A stretch of 64,000 bases of DNA from Paenibacillus tianjinensis (GTDB lineage Bacteria; Bacillota; Bacilli; Paenibacillales; Paenibacillaceae), in NCBI RefSeq assembly GCF_017086365.1, contig NZ_CP070969.1:6102001-6166000 (forward strand), in the 5' to 3' direction. The notes beneath the pieces were generated by a model, which worked only from the letters and a program-made list of their open reading frames with translations, did no database searches and was not told the DNA's origin. The position numbers and the translations under genes are program-made. Below, piece after piece: positions 16,506 through 25,123 of the stretch (the first letter of the stretch is position 1; every line of letters starts with the position of its first letter).

Positions 16506-17216
16506 TTACTCCTGATCCAGCGGCTGACGGATTCCGTCCTCATAGAAATCGAATACCAGCTGCTGCTGTGTGCCTTTTACCGCATAGAACACATCTGCCA
16601 GCGTCTTTCCCTTCTGTTTCTTCCGAAGCTCGCTCTCCAGCCATTCCCGGGTCAGCCCGTGCAGCTTCAGATTGTCCTCTACCAGCACACCATCCATAAT
16701 CAGCTCCACGGGAAAATCCTGCGCACGCTGAGGAATTCCCATATCCTTTTTGGTGACAAACTGGTAGGCTTCCTTCTTCAATACAGAGACCTCTCCATTG
16801 TCTTCAAGCACGGCGTAGTCCACTTCTTCGATGTTGAAGATTCCCTTCTCCCTTAAGGATTGGTCCAGCGAATCCAGGGTATAGCGGATCTTTTTCATGT
16901 TGTTTTCCATGATCTTGCCATCTTCAATGAGTACGGTAGGAGAGCCGGAGATCCAGCTTCTCATCTTGCGGTTTTTTAGAGCCAGGACCGACAGCAGAAA
17001 AGCGGTAGCCGTAAACACCACAAGGGCCAAGACTAAATATGAGGCTTTCAGGCTGACATTAAACGCAAGGTTGGCCGCAAGAGAGCCCAGCGTAATACTG
17101 GTCACAAAATCATGAAAGGTCATATTGGAAATCGTCTGCTTGCCCAGTATTTTGGGAATGAACAGCAGCAGTAGCACCGATAGAATCGCCCGGATCAAAA
17201 TTTCAGTATAGGTCAT
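16506..17216 (-). CDS. DUF421 (YetF-family) membrane protein
   Basis: A 236-residue protein with three N-terminal transmembrane helices (about 8-25, 38-58 and 62-82), then the cytoplasmic YetF domain with GSPTVLIEDGKI, YTLDSLDQSLREKGI and VEYAVLE-like segments (here VDYAVLEDNGEVSV). AGGAGGAGG lies just upstream of the ATG. Homologues in Bacillus are spore or general membrane proteins of poorly known role. Confidence 0.88.
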   Translation of the reverse strand: MTYTEILIRAILSVLLLLFIPKILGKQTISNMTFHDFVTSITLGSLAANLAFNVSLKASYLVLALVVFTATAFLLSVLALKNRKMRSWISGSPTVLIEDGKIMENNMKKIRYTLDSLDQSLREKGIFNIEEVDYAVLEDNGEVSVLKKEAYQFVTKKDMGIPQRAQDFPVELIMDGVLVEDNLKLHGLTREWLESELRKKQKGKTLADVFYAVKGTQQQLVFDFYEDGIRQPLDQE

Positions 17217-17264
17217 CCTTACCTCCTCCTCTTCACATTATCCCCAAACACAAACCACAACATA

Positions 17265-17412
17265 TCCTTTAGAATAAATTCTCCTAAAGGACAGGGACTG
17301 ATATAATAAAGGTTATTTCCTACTCTGATTTCTTGAGCTGCTGGTGGAGGACCGCAGGTAGGTGCGCACACAATGTATGGAAGAGACCGCAGCCGTACTG
17401 GCTGCGGTCTCT
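17265..17412 (+). ncRNA. Possible small RNA between promoter and terminator, unidentified
   Basis: No convincing gene lies in 17217-17595. The stretch has an inverted repeat TCCTTTAG/CTAAAGGA (17265-17272 and 17284-17291), a perfect TATAAT at 17302-17307, about 75 bases of unassigned sequence, and then a perfect 13-bp hairpin (17382-17394 against 17400-17412) with GTACT loop and CTCTTTGC after it. A terminator facing plus, with no plus-strand gene before it, suggests a short RNA of about 100 nt. No known RNA family was recognised and no good -35 was found. Confidence 0.35.
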
Positions 17413-17595
17413 TTGCTGCCCAGAAAAAAGTAAAATCCGGCCTGTTTATGTAGAACAATAGTTCACTGCTTCACTCACCTTTACTCGCAATAACACTTTG
17501 TTTAGCGAATGGGCACCACCTTTGTCACCCGTGCAGGGAGTCGCTTTCGAAAGGCGAATTGTTAATAGCAAAATACCCCAAGCGGAGGAATCAAA

Positions 17596-18132
17596 ATGGA
17601 AATGTACAAGACCAAGGAAGTTGCAGAGCTGCTGTCCGTCAGCCAGACCACGATTAAACGTTGGGCCGCCATGTTCCCTAATGTCTTTCCAAAGGACCGG
17701 TTTGGGCACTATATCTTCTCCCAGCAGGAAGTTAGCCAGCTAAAATCGATTAAAACCCGCATCGATCAGGGGGAAACCCTGGACCGCATTACGCTGACGG
17801 GCCACAACCAGCCTGCAGGACCGCTGCAGAGCACACGTCCGGTGCAGGCAGAGGATAAACCCATCCATGAAATGTGGTCCCGCATCACGCAAATCGAACA
17901 CTCGCTGGACCAGAAAGCGGACGAGGTGGTCTCTGTACAGCTGCTCCGCCAGCGCGAGGAGCTTGAAGACCTGCGCCAGATGATTCAGCAGCTGGCGTTA
18001 TCCATAGAAACGATACAACAGCCGGGACTCCAGGCAGCCGCCGCCCATGAAGAGCTGCACCCCGTTGCCGCTGCCAAGCTGAAGGCACCGCCTAAAAAAC
18101 GCAGCCTGCTGCGTACTTTATTCTCGCTGTAA
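17596..18132 (+). CDS. racA: RacA-like chromosome-anchoring protein
   Basis: A 178-residue protein. A MerR-like helix-turn-helix at the N-terminus (YKTKEVAELLSVSQTTIKRWA), an FGHYIFSQQEVSQLKSI segment and a coiled coil (about 95-140, IEHSLDQKADEVVSVQLLRQ) end in a basic tail (PPKKRSLLRTLF). This order and length match Bacillus RacA, which binds chromosome arms near the origin and fixes them to the cell pole during axial-filament formation at sporulation. Sequence identity beyond the HTH is modest, so another RacA-like MerR protein is possible. GGAGGA precedes the ATG. Confidence 0.72.
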   Translation: MEMYKTKEVAELLSVSQTTIKRWAAMFPNVFPKDRFGHYIFSQQEVSQLKSIKTRIDQGETLDRITLTGHNQPAGPLQSTRPVQAEDKPIHEMWSRITQIEHSLDQKADEVVSVQLLRQREELEDLRQMIQQLALSIETIQQPGLQAAAAHEELHPVAAAKLKAPPKKRSLLRTLFSL

Positions 18133-18136
18133 GTAC

Positions 18137-18176
18137 AATCAGCCCAGGCCCCATGAAAAAGGGGTCTGGGCTGATT
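18137..18176 (+). terminator. Intrinsic terminator after racA
   Basis: A 16-bp stem with one G-T pair (18137-18152 against 18161-18176), eight-base loop, followed by TTTTC. Confidence 0.85.
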
Positions 18177-18295
18177 TTCTTCAAATAATGTACGGTTATT
18201 CCGCCTATTGAATAATGCCAATCCTATTCACCGGTGTTCAATCCACAAAAATATAGTTAAGATAACGGTAGAGTTACGCATCGGCTGCAATAGTA

Positions 18296-18490
18296 AATTT
18301 ATAGCGGGAAAACCTCCACCTAAACCTTTCAGTTTCACCGTAAATCAGACTTTAAGTGGAAAACCTCCACCTAAACTCCCGGAAAATGCTCATTTAGGGA
18401 TGTATGTAAGGAATTAGCGGGACATTTTCCCACTAGAATCTCTCTCTGTCCCTTTTAGTGATAATTAGATGGAGAAAATCCCGTTACTAT
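18296..18490 (+). repeat. Degenerate hairpin repeats with an exact 19-bp direct repeat
   Basis: The 475-base gap 18133-18607 has no gene. GGAAAACCTCCACCTAAAC occurs at 18307-18325 and again at 18358-18376, exactly 51 bases apart. Each copy can fold with the preceding bases (TTTAAGTGGA against TCCACCTAAA). Two weaker relatives follow near 18415-18435 (TAGCGGGA/TCCCACTA) and 18470-18490 (GATGGAGAAAATCCC). This looks like a decayed tandem array of a second repeat family, distinct in sequence from the array at 2168 but with the same period. Confidence 0.6.
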
Positions 18491-18607
18491 GCCCTGTGCC
18501 TCTCAAGGAGCGCCTTTGGAACGAGCCACACTGCTTCCATGCTTAAAATTAGTTAGTTTATTCTGTACATCACAGCTTGCCGCAGGCAGGCCAAGAAGGA
18601 GCCGCTT

Positions 18608-19186
18608 ATGTCTGTCCTTGAAATCATCCCCTGGATTGCCGCTTCCGTAGTTTTGCTATCAGTAGTGTGGATTGTGCTTGTAAGCTGGAGAAACGGGATC
18701 ACGCCGATGCCGACTTCCAAATCTGTCCGGCTGGCAGTTGCCGCAGAGGTGAACCGGATTCCGGGGTACGGCAATATCATCGAGGCGGGTTCCGGGTGGG
18801 GGACGCTCGGGCTGGACGTTATCCGCCATTGCCCCGGCAAAAGGCTGACCGGTATTGAGAATTCCACCCTTCCTTTGTGGTTCTCTCAGCTGCTCACGGT
18901 GCTGCTCACCCGTTTCCTGCCGGCAGCCGGCAGGCGGGAGAGTCTGCGTAACAGGGTTTATTTTAAACGGGGAGATATCTATAAAACCTCCTATAGCGAT
19001 GCCGGCATTGTGCTCTGTTATTTGTTCCCTGGCGCAATGGTACGGCTGGCGGAGAAATTCAAGCAGGAGCTGCCGCCCGGCGCAGTGGTGATCAGCGTCT
19101 GTTTTGCCCTGCCGGGCAGGCAGCCTATCCGCACTATAACCTGCAAGGATCGTCTGCGGACCAAGGTGTATGTGTATGCCTACTAA
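18608..19186 (+). CDS. Membrane-anchored class I SAM-dependent methyltransferase
   Basis: A 192-residue protein with one N-terminal transmembrane helix (about 6-27) and a Rossmann methyltransferase core: motif I IIEAGSGWGTLGLDV and acidic loop LTGIEN. The C-terminal half carries SDAGIVLCYLFPG. It is short and lacks an obvious substrate domain. AAGGAG lies upstream of the ATG. Its stop overlaps the 3' end of the convergent neighbour by four bases. The substrate is unknown. Confidence 0.75.
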   Translation: MSVLEIIPWIAASVVLLSVVWIVLVSWRNGITPMPTSKSVRLAVAAEVNRIPGYGNIIEAGSGWGTLGLDVIRHCPGKRLTGIENSTLPLWFSQLLTVLLTRFLPAAGRRESLRNRVYFKRGDIYKTSYSDAGIVLCYLFPGAMVRLAEKFKQELPPGAVVISVCFALPGRQPIRTITCKDRLRTKVYVYAY

Positions 19187-19719
19187 GCTTCACTCTGTCC
19201 TTTGAATGATAATACATACTTCCGGAAATAGTCTGCAAAAGGGGCATATAAACCTCGTGCCTCACTGATCTCATCCTTGAAGTCTTCTTGGATGATCTCA
19301 GCCTGACGAAATTCCAAATCGGCGGAGTATTCGCTGTGTGCATACATATTCAGCATATCATAGAAGAATCCGCATCCATTTTTCACTGTCTGATAGCCGT
19401 CTGCAAAGTCACCGGAGGCCTTCAAAAAAGCTGACCAGGATATTTCCCTCCGCTCATACCTCAGAAACAAACAACCGATATGAAGATCAAATAATGAATC
19501 CTCGAAAGCTTCGAACGGCTCAGAAAAGGCGTAATTATTCACAATCCTCTCCGCGTCCTTATTATAGCTGGTTACCGCAAGGTCAATAATCCAGTAGGGT
19601 GGTTTATCTAACCTTTCAATGATTTCGTCGCAGAACATGAAATAGTGCTCATACCAAATCAGCCCGGATTCAAGCATGATCGCCAATCTTCTTGTGAATT
19701 GTTTGTCCAGTTCTATCAT
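19183..19719 (-). CDS. Hypothetical protein, helical, acidic
   Basis: A 178-residue soluble protein I do not recognise. It is rich in aromatic and acidic residues, has no signal peptide or membrane segment, and looks mainly alpha-helical. Its ATG overlaps the upstream acetyltransferase stop (ATGA), so the two genes form an operon and are probably translated together. Confidence 0.75.
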   Translation of the reverse strand: MIELDKQFTRRLAIMLESGLIWYEHYFMFCDEIIERLDKPPYWIIDLAVTSYNKDAERIVNNYAFSEPFEAFEDSLFDLHIGCLFLRYERREISWSAFLKASGDFADGYQTVKNGCGFFYDMLNMYAHSEYSADLEFRQAEIIQEDFKDEISEARGLYAPFADYFRKYVLSFKGQSEA

Positions 19720-20207
19720 ATAAGAAAATCAGCCGAAGCCAGAACTACAGAGGTCTCGATTTGCCGCTCCGGTACATCCCAGTACTTTTGCAGGAGCATC
19801 TGTTTCTCGTTCGCCGTAACCAGAGCAAATCCGTTCTTAACATAAAAAGAGATCGCCCAGGACGCAGCTTCCCAGGTGCCGATCAGGATTGGCTTCTCTG
19901 TAAGGGAAGTAATATGTCTTAACAGGGAGGACCCGATGCCGCCTTGACGCCGGGCTGTTCGGACATACGCATGCCGGATCAATGCCACCTCTCCTTTATC
20001 CTGAATGCCCATCACCCCCACAAGCTCTCCGTCCTCTTCGATCCCCCAGAAAACAACCCCATTCTCAATCTCCTGGCCCAGCTCTTCCCGGCTCATATAC
20101 GGCTCGTGATACCGGTCAGCTGGAATAACACCCTGGTATGCCTTGGCTGCATCGTTAATAATCCGGTACATGGTATCCTCATCTTGTTTCCCGCATAATC
20201 GAATCAT
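19716..20207 (-). CDS. GNAT-family N-acetyltransferase
   Basis: A 163-residue GNAT protein. The acetyl-CoA loop reads RRQGGIGSSLLRHI (about 85-98) and the terminal strand-helix SFYVKNGFALV fits motif B. GGAGGG lies upstream of the ATG. It heads a two-gene operon with the unidentified 178-residue protein; the acceptor substrate is unknown. Confidence 0.88.
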   Translation of the reverse strand: MIRLCGKQDEDTMYRIINDAAKAYQGVIPADRYHEPYMSREELGQEIENGVVFWGIEEDGELVGVMGIQDKGEVALIRHAYVRTARRQGGIGSSLLRHITSLTEKPILIGTWEAASWAISFYVKNGFALVTANEKQMLLQKYWDVPERQIETSVVLASADFLI

Positions 20208-20241
20208 TCTAGCCCTCCTCTGTATGGGTTTAACTTGTTCG

Positions 20242-21261
20242 TTAGCTTATGAGTGTCATATTTGATAACCCTGTTTTAACAGCTAATCCCCATCCAAAGT
20301 CCTCCTTCCGTGATAGCTCAGCACGAATAGAGTTCAGACCTTTTCTCCACTGCACAGGCACACTCGCAAAGTCCGGACGGATACGTCCATCCTGTACAGG
20401 CGGATCCCAGCACCAGTTACCTTGATATACTTCTGCATCATTTACCCATAGCCGGATAGTGTCGCTGAAACCAAGTGTTAGGATCGTCTCTTGCTGTTCA
20501 TCGACCATAAATACACTTTTCACTTCAACGGTTGCTCCCGGTTCCGCCTTATGTATTCTGTTGATGTTGAGAACGCCATTCTCCTCCACTAAGGCAGGTG
20601 TCCAATGCTGTTCCAAAGGCCTGTCCTGCATAAACACATTCGATACGTGCCATTCTGTTATAAACGTTTCGGATATAAGTGTGTCCAGGGCCCTTATGCT
20701 TCTTGATGCAGGTACCGGGTGAATTTCCTCAATAGAAAAGTTGCGGATATATGCCGGCAAGTAACTCCATACTCCCACTTTTCCGGATTGCCCGCCGTGC
20801 TGCAGGCTGGATAGAACAAGTGCCGGCTCTGTTGAGCTATTCCCAAAGTAAACCTTCGCTCCATCCGGATCCACTTCAACCGTTAAATCCCTCCATTCGC
20901 CAGTTGTGTTCGGGAGCGGCCTCTGATAGAATGGCCCGTTATAAATCTGCCAGGTCATGGATCCGTTCATAATGGGATCATATTGAATTTCAAGCGGAGC
21001 CAGATAAATTAGTTCATAATTCTCGGAATCAATTGCATCAAAAACTAAACCAACGAAACCTACTTCACCGGGGATAGCCACCTCAGCATGAAGCCGATAC
21101 GCCTCATACCTCACCTCTTCACGCAAAAATATAGCAGAATTCATTTTACTCAGATATAGCGCTTTTCTGCCCTTCCATTCAGAGGGACAGGCACCAGAAT
21201 CCCCCACGTCGAATTTCTCCAAATCATCCCATAACGTATAAGACTGTTTTCTACCTGTCAT
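20242..21261 (-). CDS. LamG/GH16-like beta-sandwich protein
   Basis: A 339-residue protein without a signal peptide. The first about 180 residues resemble the concanavalin-like fold of DUF1080/3-keto-disaccharide hydrolase and GH16-type domains (FVGLVFDAIDSENYELIYLAP, GEWRDLTVEVDPDGAKVYF). The C-terminal part (about 215-339) looks like a second beta-sandwich of the galactose-binding kind (LWVNDAEVYQGNW, GLNSIRAELS). No catalytic residues can be named. It lies upstream of a sugar ABC importer but is separated by a terminator. Confidence 0.6.
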   Translation of the reverse strand: MTGRKQSYTLWDDLEKFDVGDSGACPSEWKGRKALYLSKMNSAIFLREEVRYEAYRLHAEVAIPGEVGFVGLVFDAIDSENYELIYLAPLEIQYDPIMNGSMTWQIYNGPFYQRPLPNTTGEWRDLTVEVDPDGAKVYFGNSSTEPALVLSSLQHGGQSGKVGVWSYLPAYIRNFSIEEIHPVPASRSIRALDTLISETFITEWHVSNVFMQDRPLEQHWTPALVEENGVLNINRIHKAEPGATVEVKSVFMVDEQQETILTLGFSDTIRLWVNDAEVYQGNWCWDPPVQDGRIRPDFASVPVQWRKGLNSIRAELSRKEDFGWGLAVKTGLSNMTLIS

Positions 21262-21417
21262 TCCTACTACGCCCCTTCACTTCTTTTATCCCATAGAAAT
21301 AAAACCACCTTAAGCGTCCTCCTTATTTTATCAGATACCCTCACTCCAGGAAAATAATTCTAAATCTGACACATAGACTTGTCTCCGGGGTAGGCTCAAG
21401 GCATTTCCGGCAAAAAA

Positions 21418-21439
21418 CCTCCGCCCATATGGGCGGAGG
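21418..21439 (-). terminator. Terminator of the sugar ABC transporter operon
   Basis: Stem CCTCCGCCC against GGGCGGAGG with loop ATAT, followed on the minus strand by TTTTTTG. Confidence 0.88.
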
Positions 21440-21475
21440 CTCTGGTAGCTATTGCGATCTATTGCTTAATGTTCT

Positions 21476-23068
21476 TTATTTCTTATTCGCCAGGAAAGCG
21501 TCGATCTGCGCTTGCAGCTCGGTCTGGATTTTTTCAACGCCTGCTGCTTTCAGCTGCTTGTTCAGGTCTGCAAGGCCTTTGTCGATATCGTCGATTACGC
21601 CGTATTCGAGCGGAATGGCGTAGCGGAGCATTACATTGCCGACATTGGCAATTTCCGTTTTCACTTTGCTGTTGTCGAATACGAATGTTTCCAGATCATA
21701 GTGGTAAACATCCGCTTCCCAGTTTTTAACGAAATCGGAAGCTTCCTGCGGGAAGGCTTCATTGTCGCGGTTAAGCGGCGAGTTGAAGTTCCAGTTCGAG
21801 AAGCCGGTATAGTTCGGGTTCTTGTCGAGTGCTTTGTATTTGTCATCGCCAACCGGTTCATAGTGTACGCCGCTGATCCCGTACATCATCAGGTCATGCA
21901 GCTGTTTATCATTTTGCATCAGATTGATGAACATCAGGGAGCGTTCCACATTCTTCGAAGTAGCATGGATCGATGTACCGTTCTGTGTCGAGATCGCTAC
22001 CGATTTCTTCTTGCCCGGGTTGATGTCAGCCAGTGCGACTTCATAAGGCGAATTTTCCTGGCGCATCAGCGCCATCAGTGCACCAAGGGTACCGTTGTTG
22101 TGCGTAATCGATGCGGTTTTGCCTGCTTTGAAGTCAGCCTGATGATCGTTTTTGCTGTTCAGTACGTTTTTCGACCAGGCATTGTTATCCGCAAGATCCT
22201 TGTAATAAACCAGCAGATCTTTGAATTCCTGTGTTTCATAAACATTGAATACTTTGCCTGTCGGATCGTCTAATTTGAAGGCAAACGGAAGGTCAAGGTC
22301 GAACATATTCCATTCGTTCTGCTGCTTCAACAGTACACGGTCCAGGTTATGATATTTCCAGTCGCCAGTTTCCGGTGTGAACGGGGTAACACCCTTTTCT
22401 TTTTCAGCGATCGTCTTCAAGTAAGTAGCATATGATTCCGGGCTGTTGATTTCAGGAAGATTATATTTCTTGCGCAAATCCTCACGGTACAGGATCATCT
22501 TCTCAACCGACTCGCCTCTGTTTTGCGGAACCATGTACAGCTTACCGTTAACCTTGGCCTGATCCCAGCTTACATCAGACATAGCTGCTACAGTTTCCGG
22601 CATGTATTTATTAAGCAGATCATCGGTCAGTTCCAGGAATCCGCCCTTCAGTGCCTGGTCATTGTAGCCGGCCCAGTTCGCCGAATAGATGAGGTCGAAA
22701 TCTTCATTAGCCGCGAGCTTCAGCGGATATTTCTGCGCCCAGTCGGACCAGTCCAGGAACTCGCCTTCTACAGTCGCATTGATCTTTTCCTTCAATACTT
22801 TGTTGATTTCTGCAAAAACACTATCATAATCTACCGGCTTAGGTCCCACAAAAATCATTTTCAGCTTCACTTCTTTGGATGTATCGATGGCATCTGAAGC
22901 TGCAGGATCTGCCGCATTCCCGGTGTCTGTAGCATTACTTCCGGTCTCTGACGCATTATTGGTAGCCTCTGCCGGTGCATTGGCATTGTTATTGCCGCCG
23001 CATGCACTCAGAATCATAACGAAGGTTAAAACGAGCGCCAGCAACATCATTCTATTTCTTTTTAGCAT
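21476..23068 (-). CDS. Sugar ABC transporter substrate-binding lipoprotein (LplA type)
   Basis: A 530-residue lipoprotein: signal peptide with lipobox LSAC (Cys23), an Asn/Ala/Thr-rich linker to about residue 65, then a large solute-binding fold. The long form with a C-terminal DUF3502-like region (PLEYGVIDDIDKGLADLNKQLKAAGVEKI) is typical of Paenibacillus LplA/YtcQ proteins that serve oligosaccharide importers without a dedicated ATPase nearby. It is the last gene of the operon with two permeases; ATP is probably supplied by a shared MsmX-like ATPase elsewhere. Confidence 0.92.
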   Translation of the reverse strand: MLKRNRMMLLALVLTFVMILSACGGNNNANAPAEATNNASETGSNATDTGNAADPAASDAIDTSKEVKLKMIFVGPKPVDYDSVFAEINKVLKEKINATVEGEFLDWSDWAQKYPLKLAANEDFDLIYSANWAGYNDQALKGGFLELTDDLLNKYMPETVAAMSDVSWDQAKVNGKLYMVPQNRGESVEKMILYREDLRKKYNLPEINSPESYATYLKTIAEKEKGVTPFTPETGDWKYHNLDRVLLKQQNEWNMFDLDLPFAFKLDDPTGKVFNVYETQEFKDLLVYYKDLADNNAWSKNVLNSKNDHQADFKAGKTASITHNNGTLGALMALMRQENSPYEVALADINPGKKKSVAISTQNGTSIHATSKNVERSLMFINLMQNDKQLHDLMMYGISGVHYEPVGDDKYKALDKNPNYTGFSNWNFNSPLNRDNEAFPQEASDFVKNWEADVYHYDLETFVFDNSKVKTEIANVGNVMLRYAIPLEYGVIDDIDKGLADLNKQLKAAGVEKIQTELQAQIDAFLANKK

Positions 23069-23129
23069 CTCAAGCCTTCCCCCTTGTAGTTAGATATGAA
23101 ATCTATTGATAAACCGGGTATACCCGGGT

Positions 23130-24011
23130 TCACCCTTTCACCGCGCCAATCGTTAAACCTTGGACAAAGTATCTCTGCACGAATGGATAAGCCAGCAGAA
23201 TCGGACCCGTTGCTACGACGGTCATAGCCATCTTGAGGCTCTCGGTCGGAATTGCAGTGGTTACTACAGCTCCGGCACCCATCATTGCTTTACGCATACC
23301 ATCCATATTGCCCAGCATCTTGTACAAATAATACTGAAGCGGCATCAGCTTCTCATCGGATATAAACAGCAGGGCATTGTACCAGTCATTCCAGTAAGCC
23401 AGGGCAAGGAACAACCCGATGGTAGCGAGCGCCGGCTTCGAGAGCGGCAGGATCAGGCGGAGGTAAATCTTGAAATCGCCCGCACCGTCAATTTTAGCCG
23501 ATTCGACAATCGCTTCCGGAATGCTGCTCATAAACGACTTCATAACAATGATGTAGAAGACATTGAGCATCATCGGTACGATTAGGGCCATTGGTGTATC
23601 CTTCATGTTGAGATAGTTGACAATGAGCAGGTACCATGGAACCAGCCCGCCGCTAAACAGCGTCGTAAAGAAGAAGAAGAATGAAAACTTATTACGCCAT
23701 TTGAAATCTTTACGGCACAGCACATAAGCCGTCATCGATGTCAGGAACAAACCCAGCAGCGTACCGGTTACCGTAACCCCAATGGTTACCAGGTAGGCAT
23801 TTATCATTTCCTGCGGGTATTTGAACAGAATGCTATAAGCCTCGGTAGAGAAGGCCGTCGGTATAAACTGGTAGCCATCCGTTACGATCTTCGTTTCTTC
23901 AGTAAGGGATGAAGATACGACAAGAATAAACGGGAAGATACATAAAACTGCGAGTATGATCAGGGATACATAACCAATGCCTGAAAATATTTTACGATCA
24001 AGCTGCTTCAT
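23130..24011 (-). CDS. Carbohydrate ABC transporter permease (LplC type)
   Basis: A 293-residue inner-membrane permease with six predicted helices. The EAA loop that docks the ATPase reads VESAKIDGAGDFKIYLRLI. It pairs with the LplB-type permease just upstream; together they form the CUT1-family channel for the sugar bound by the adjacent lipoprotein. Confidence 0.93.
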   Translation of the reverse strand: MKQLDRKIFSGIGYVSLIILAVLCIFPFILVVSSSLTEETKIVTDGYQFIPTAFSTEAYSILFKYPQEMINAYLVTIGVTVTGTLLGLFLTSMTAYVLCRKDFKWRNKFSFFFFFTTLFSGGLVPWYLLIVNYLNMKDTPMALIVPMMLNVFYIIVMKSFMSSIPEAIVESAKIDGAGDFKIYLRLILPLSKPALATIGLFLALAYWNDWYNALLFISDEKLMPLQYYLYKMLGNMDGMRKAMMGAGAVVTTAIPTESLKMAMTVVATGPILLAYPFVQRYFVQGLTIGAVKG

Positions 24012-24050
24012 ATCGTTACCTCCATTATAGAAAACTAACTTCGTATACTC

Positions 24051-24971
24051 CTAGAAAAGGGCGCGGTCTTTGTCGTACTTGCGGACAGCGTAGTTTACAG
24101 TCATGATTGTTACGAATCCGAGCACCGATTGGAACACGCCAGCCGCAGCCGACATCCCTATATCATTGGAAGTAATCAGCGATCTGAATACGAAGGTATC
24201 GATAACGTCTGTCGAAGAGAACAGCAGCCCGTTGTTGCCGACCATGTTGTAGAACATCCCGAAATCTCCGCGGAAAATGTTCCCGACCGCCAGCAGCACC
24301 AGAATAATAATCGTCGGATACAGATTCGGTATCGTTACTTTCAGGATCCGCTGGAAAATGTTAGCGCCGTCAATTTCGGCCGCTTCGTACATCTCGGTAT
24401 CGATCCCTGAAATCGCGGCCAGGTACATTACTGTACCATATCCAAGACTCTTCCAGGCAGCTACGATTACCAGAATGTATGGCCAGTAGGCAGGTGTATT
24501 GTAAATATCGACAGGCTCAAGGCCAAGGCCCCGAAGCAGCGCGTTCACTGTGCCGATATCATAGTTGAGCAGGTTATAGGCAATCGCGCCGACAACGACC
24601 CAGGAGATAAAATAAGGCAGAAACAACGCCGATTGCGTGATTTTGCGGAACCATTTGCCCCCGACCTCGAACAGCATAATCGCGGCAAAGATCTGCAGAA
24701 CGTTATTCACGGTAATAAACGCAATGTTGTATAGTGCCGTATTTCGCGTAACCCTCCAGGCATCCCCTGATTCAAAGAAAAAGCGGAAATTATCCAGCCC
24801 GTTCCAGGCGCTTCCGAAGATCCCTCCGGCGTAATCATATTTCTTAAAGGCAATTACGATACCCGCCATCGGGATATAAGCAAACAGGAGAAAAAATGCA
24901 ACTGCCGGTGCCAGCATCAGTAAGAGAACCTTGTAATTTTTCAAATCGCTCCAGAATGTATGCCCTTTCAT
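24051..24971 (-). CDS. Carbohydrate ABC transporter permease (LplB type)
   Basis: A 306-residue permease with six helices and EAA loop YEAAEIDGANIFQRILKVTI. It is the first gene of the importer operon and follows the YesMN regulators on the same strand after a terminator. The sugar is unknown; many Paenibacillus YesMN/LplABC sets respond to plant cell-wall oligosaccharides. Confidence 0.93.
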   Translation of the reverse strand: MKGHTFWSDLKNYKVLLLMLAPAVAFFLLFAYIPMAGIVIAFKKYDYAGGIFGSAWNGLDNFRFFFESGDAWRVTRNTALYNIAFITVNNVLQIFAAIMLFEVGGKWFRKITQSALFLPYFISWVVVGAIAYNLLNYDIGTVNALLRGLGLEPVDIYNTPAYWPYILVIVAAWKSLGYGTVMYLAAISGIDTEMYEAAEIDGANIFQRILKVTIPNLYPTIIILVLLAVGNIFRGDFGMFYNMVGNNGLLFSSTDVIDTFVFRSLITSNDIGMSAAAGVFQSVLGFVTIMTVNYAVRKYDKDRALF

Positions 24972-25087
24972 TTCTGCACCCCTCTCTTCTCTATATGTCT
25001 CATTATAAGAGGGGGCGGGCGTTAAGATAATTCAGCGAAACAACTAAACCTAATACTAATTCAACGATTCGACAAAAAAAATAAACC

Positions 25088-25107
25088 CCTGTTCCATCCG
25101 GAACAGG
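25088..25107 (-). terminator. Terminator after the YesN-type regulator
   Basis: Stem CCTGTTCC against GGAACAGG with a four-base loop; on the minus strand it is followed by an eight-T run. Confidence 0.85.
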
Positions 25108-25123
25108 AGCCTATCCAATGTAT

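Noticed and set aside
17219..17458. A 79-codon minus-strand frame upstream of the DUF421 gene
   Set aside because: It spans the strong hairpin and has a Cys/Pro-rich low-quality composition; no ribosome site.
17414..17595. Possible riboswitch in the racA leader
   Set aside because: A small CTTTCGAAAG hairpin is present but no known riboswitch core could be recognised.
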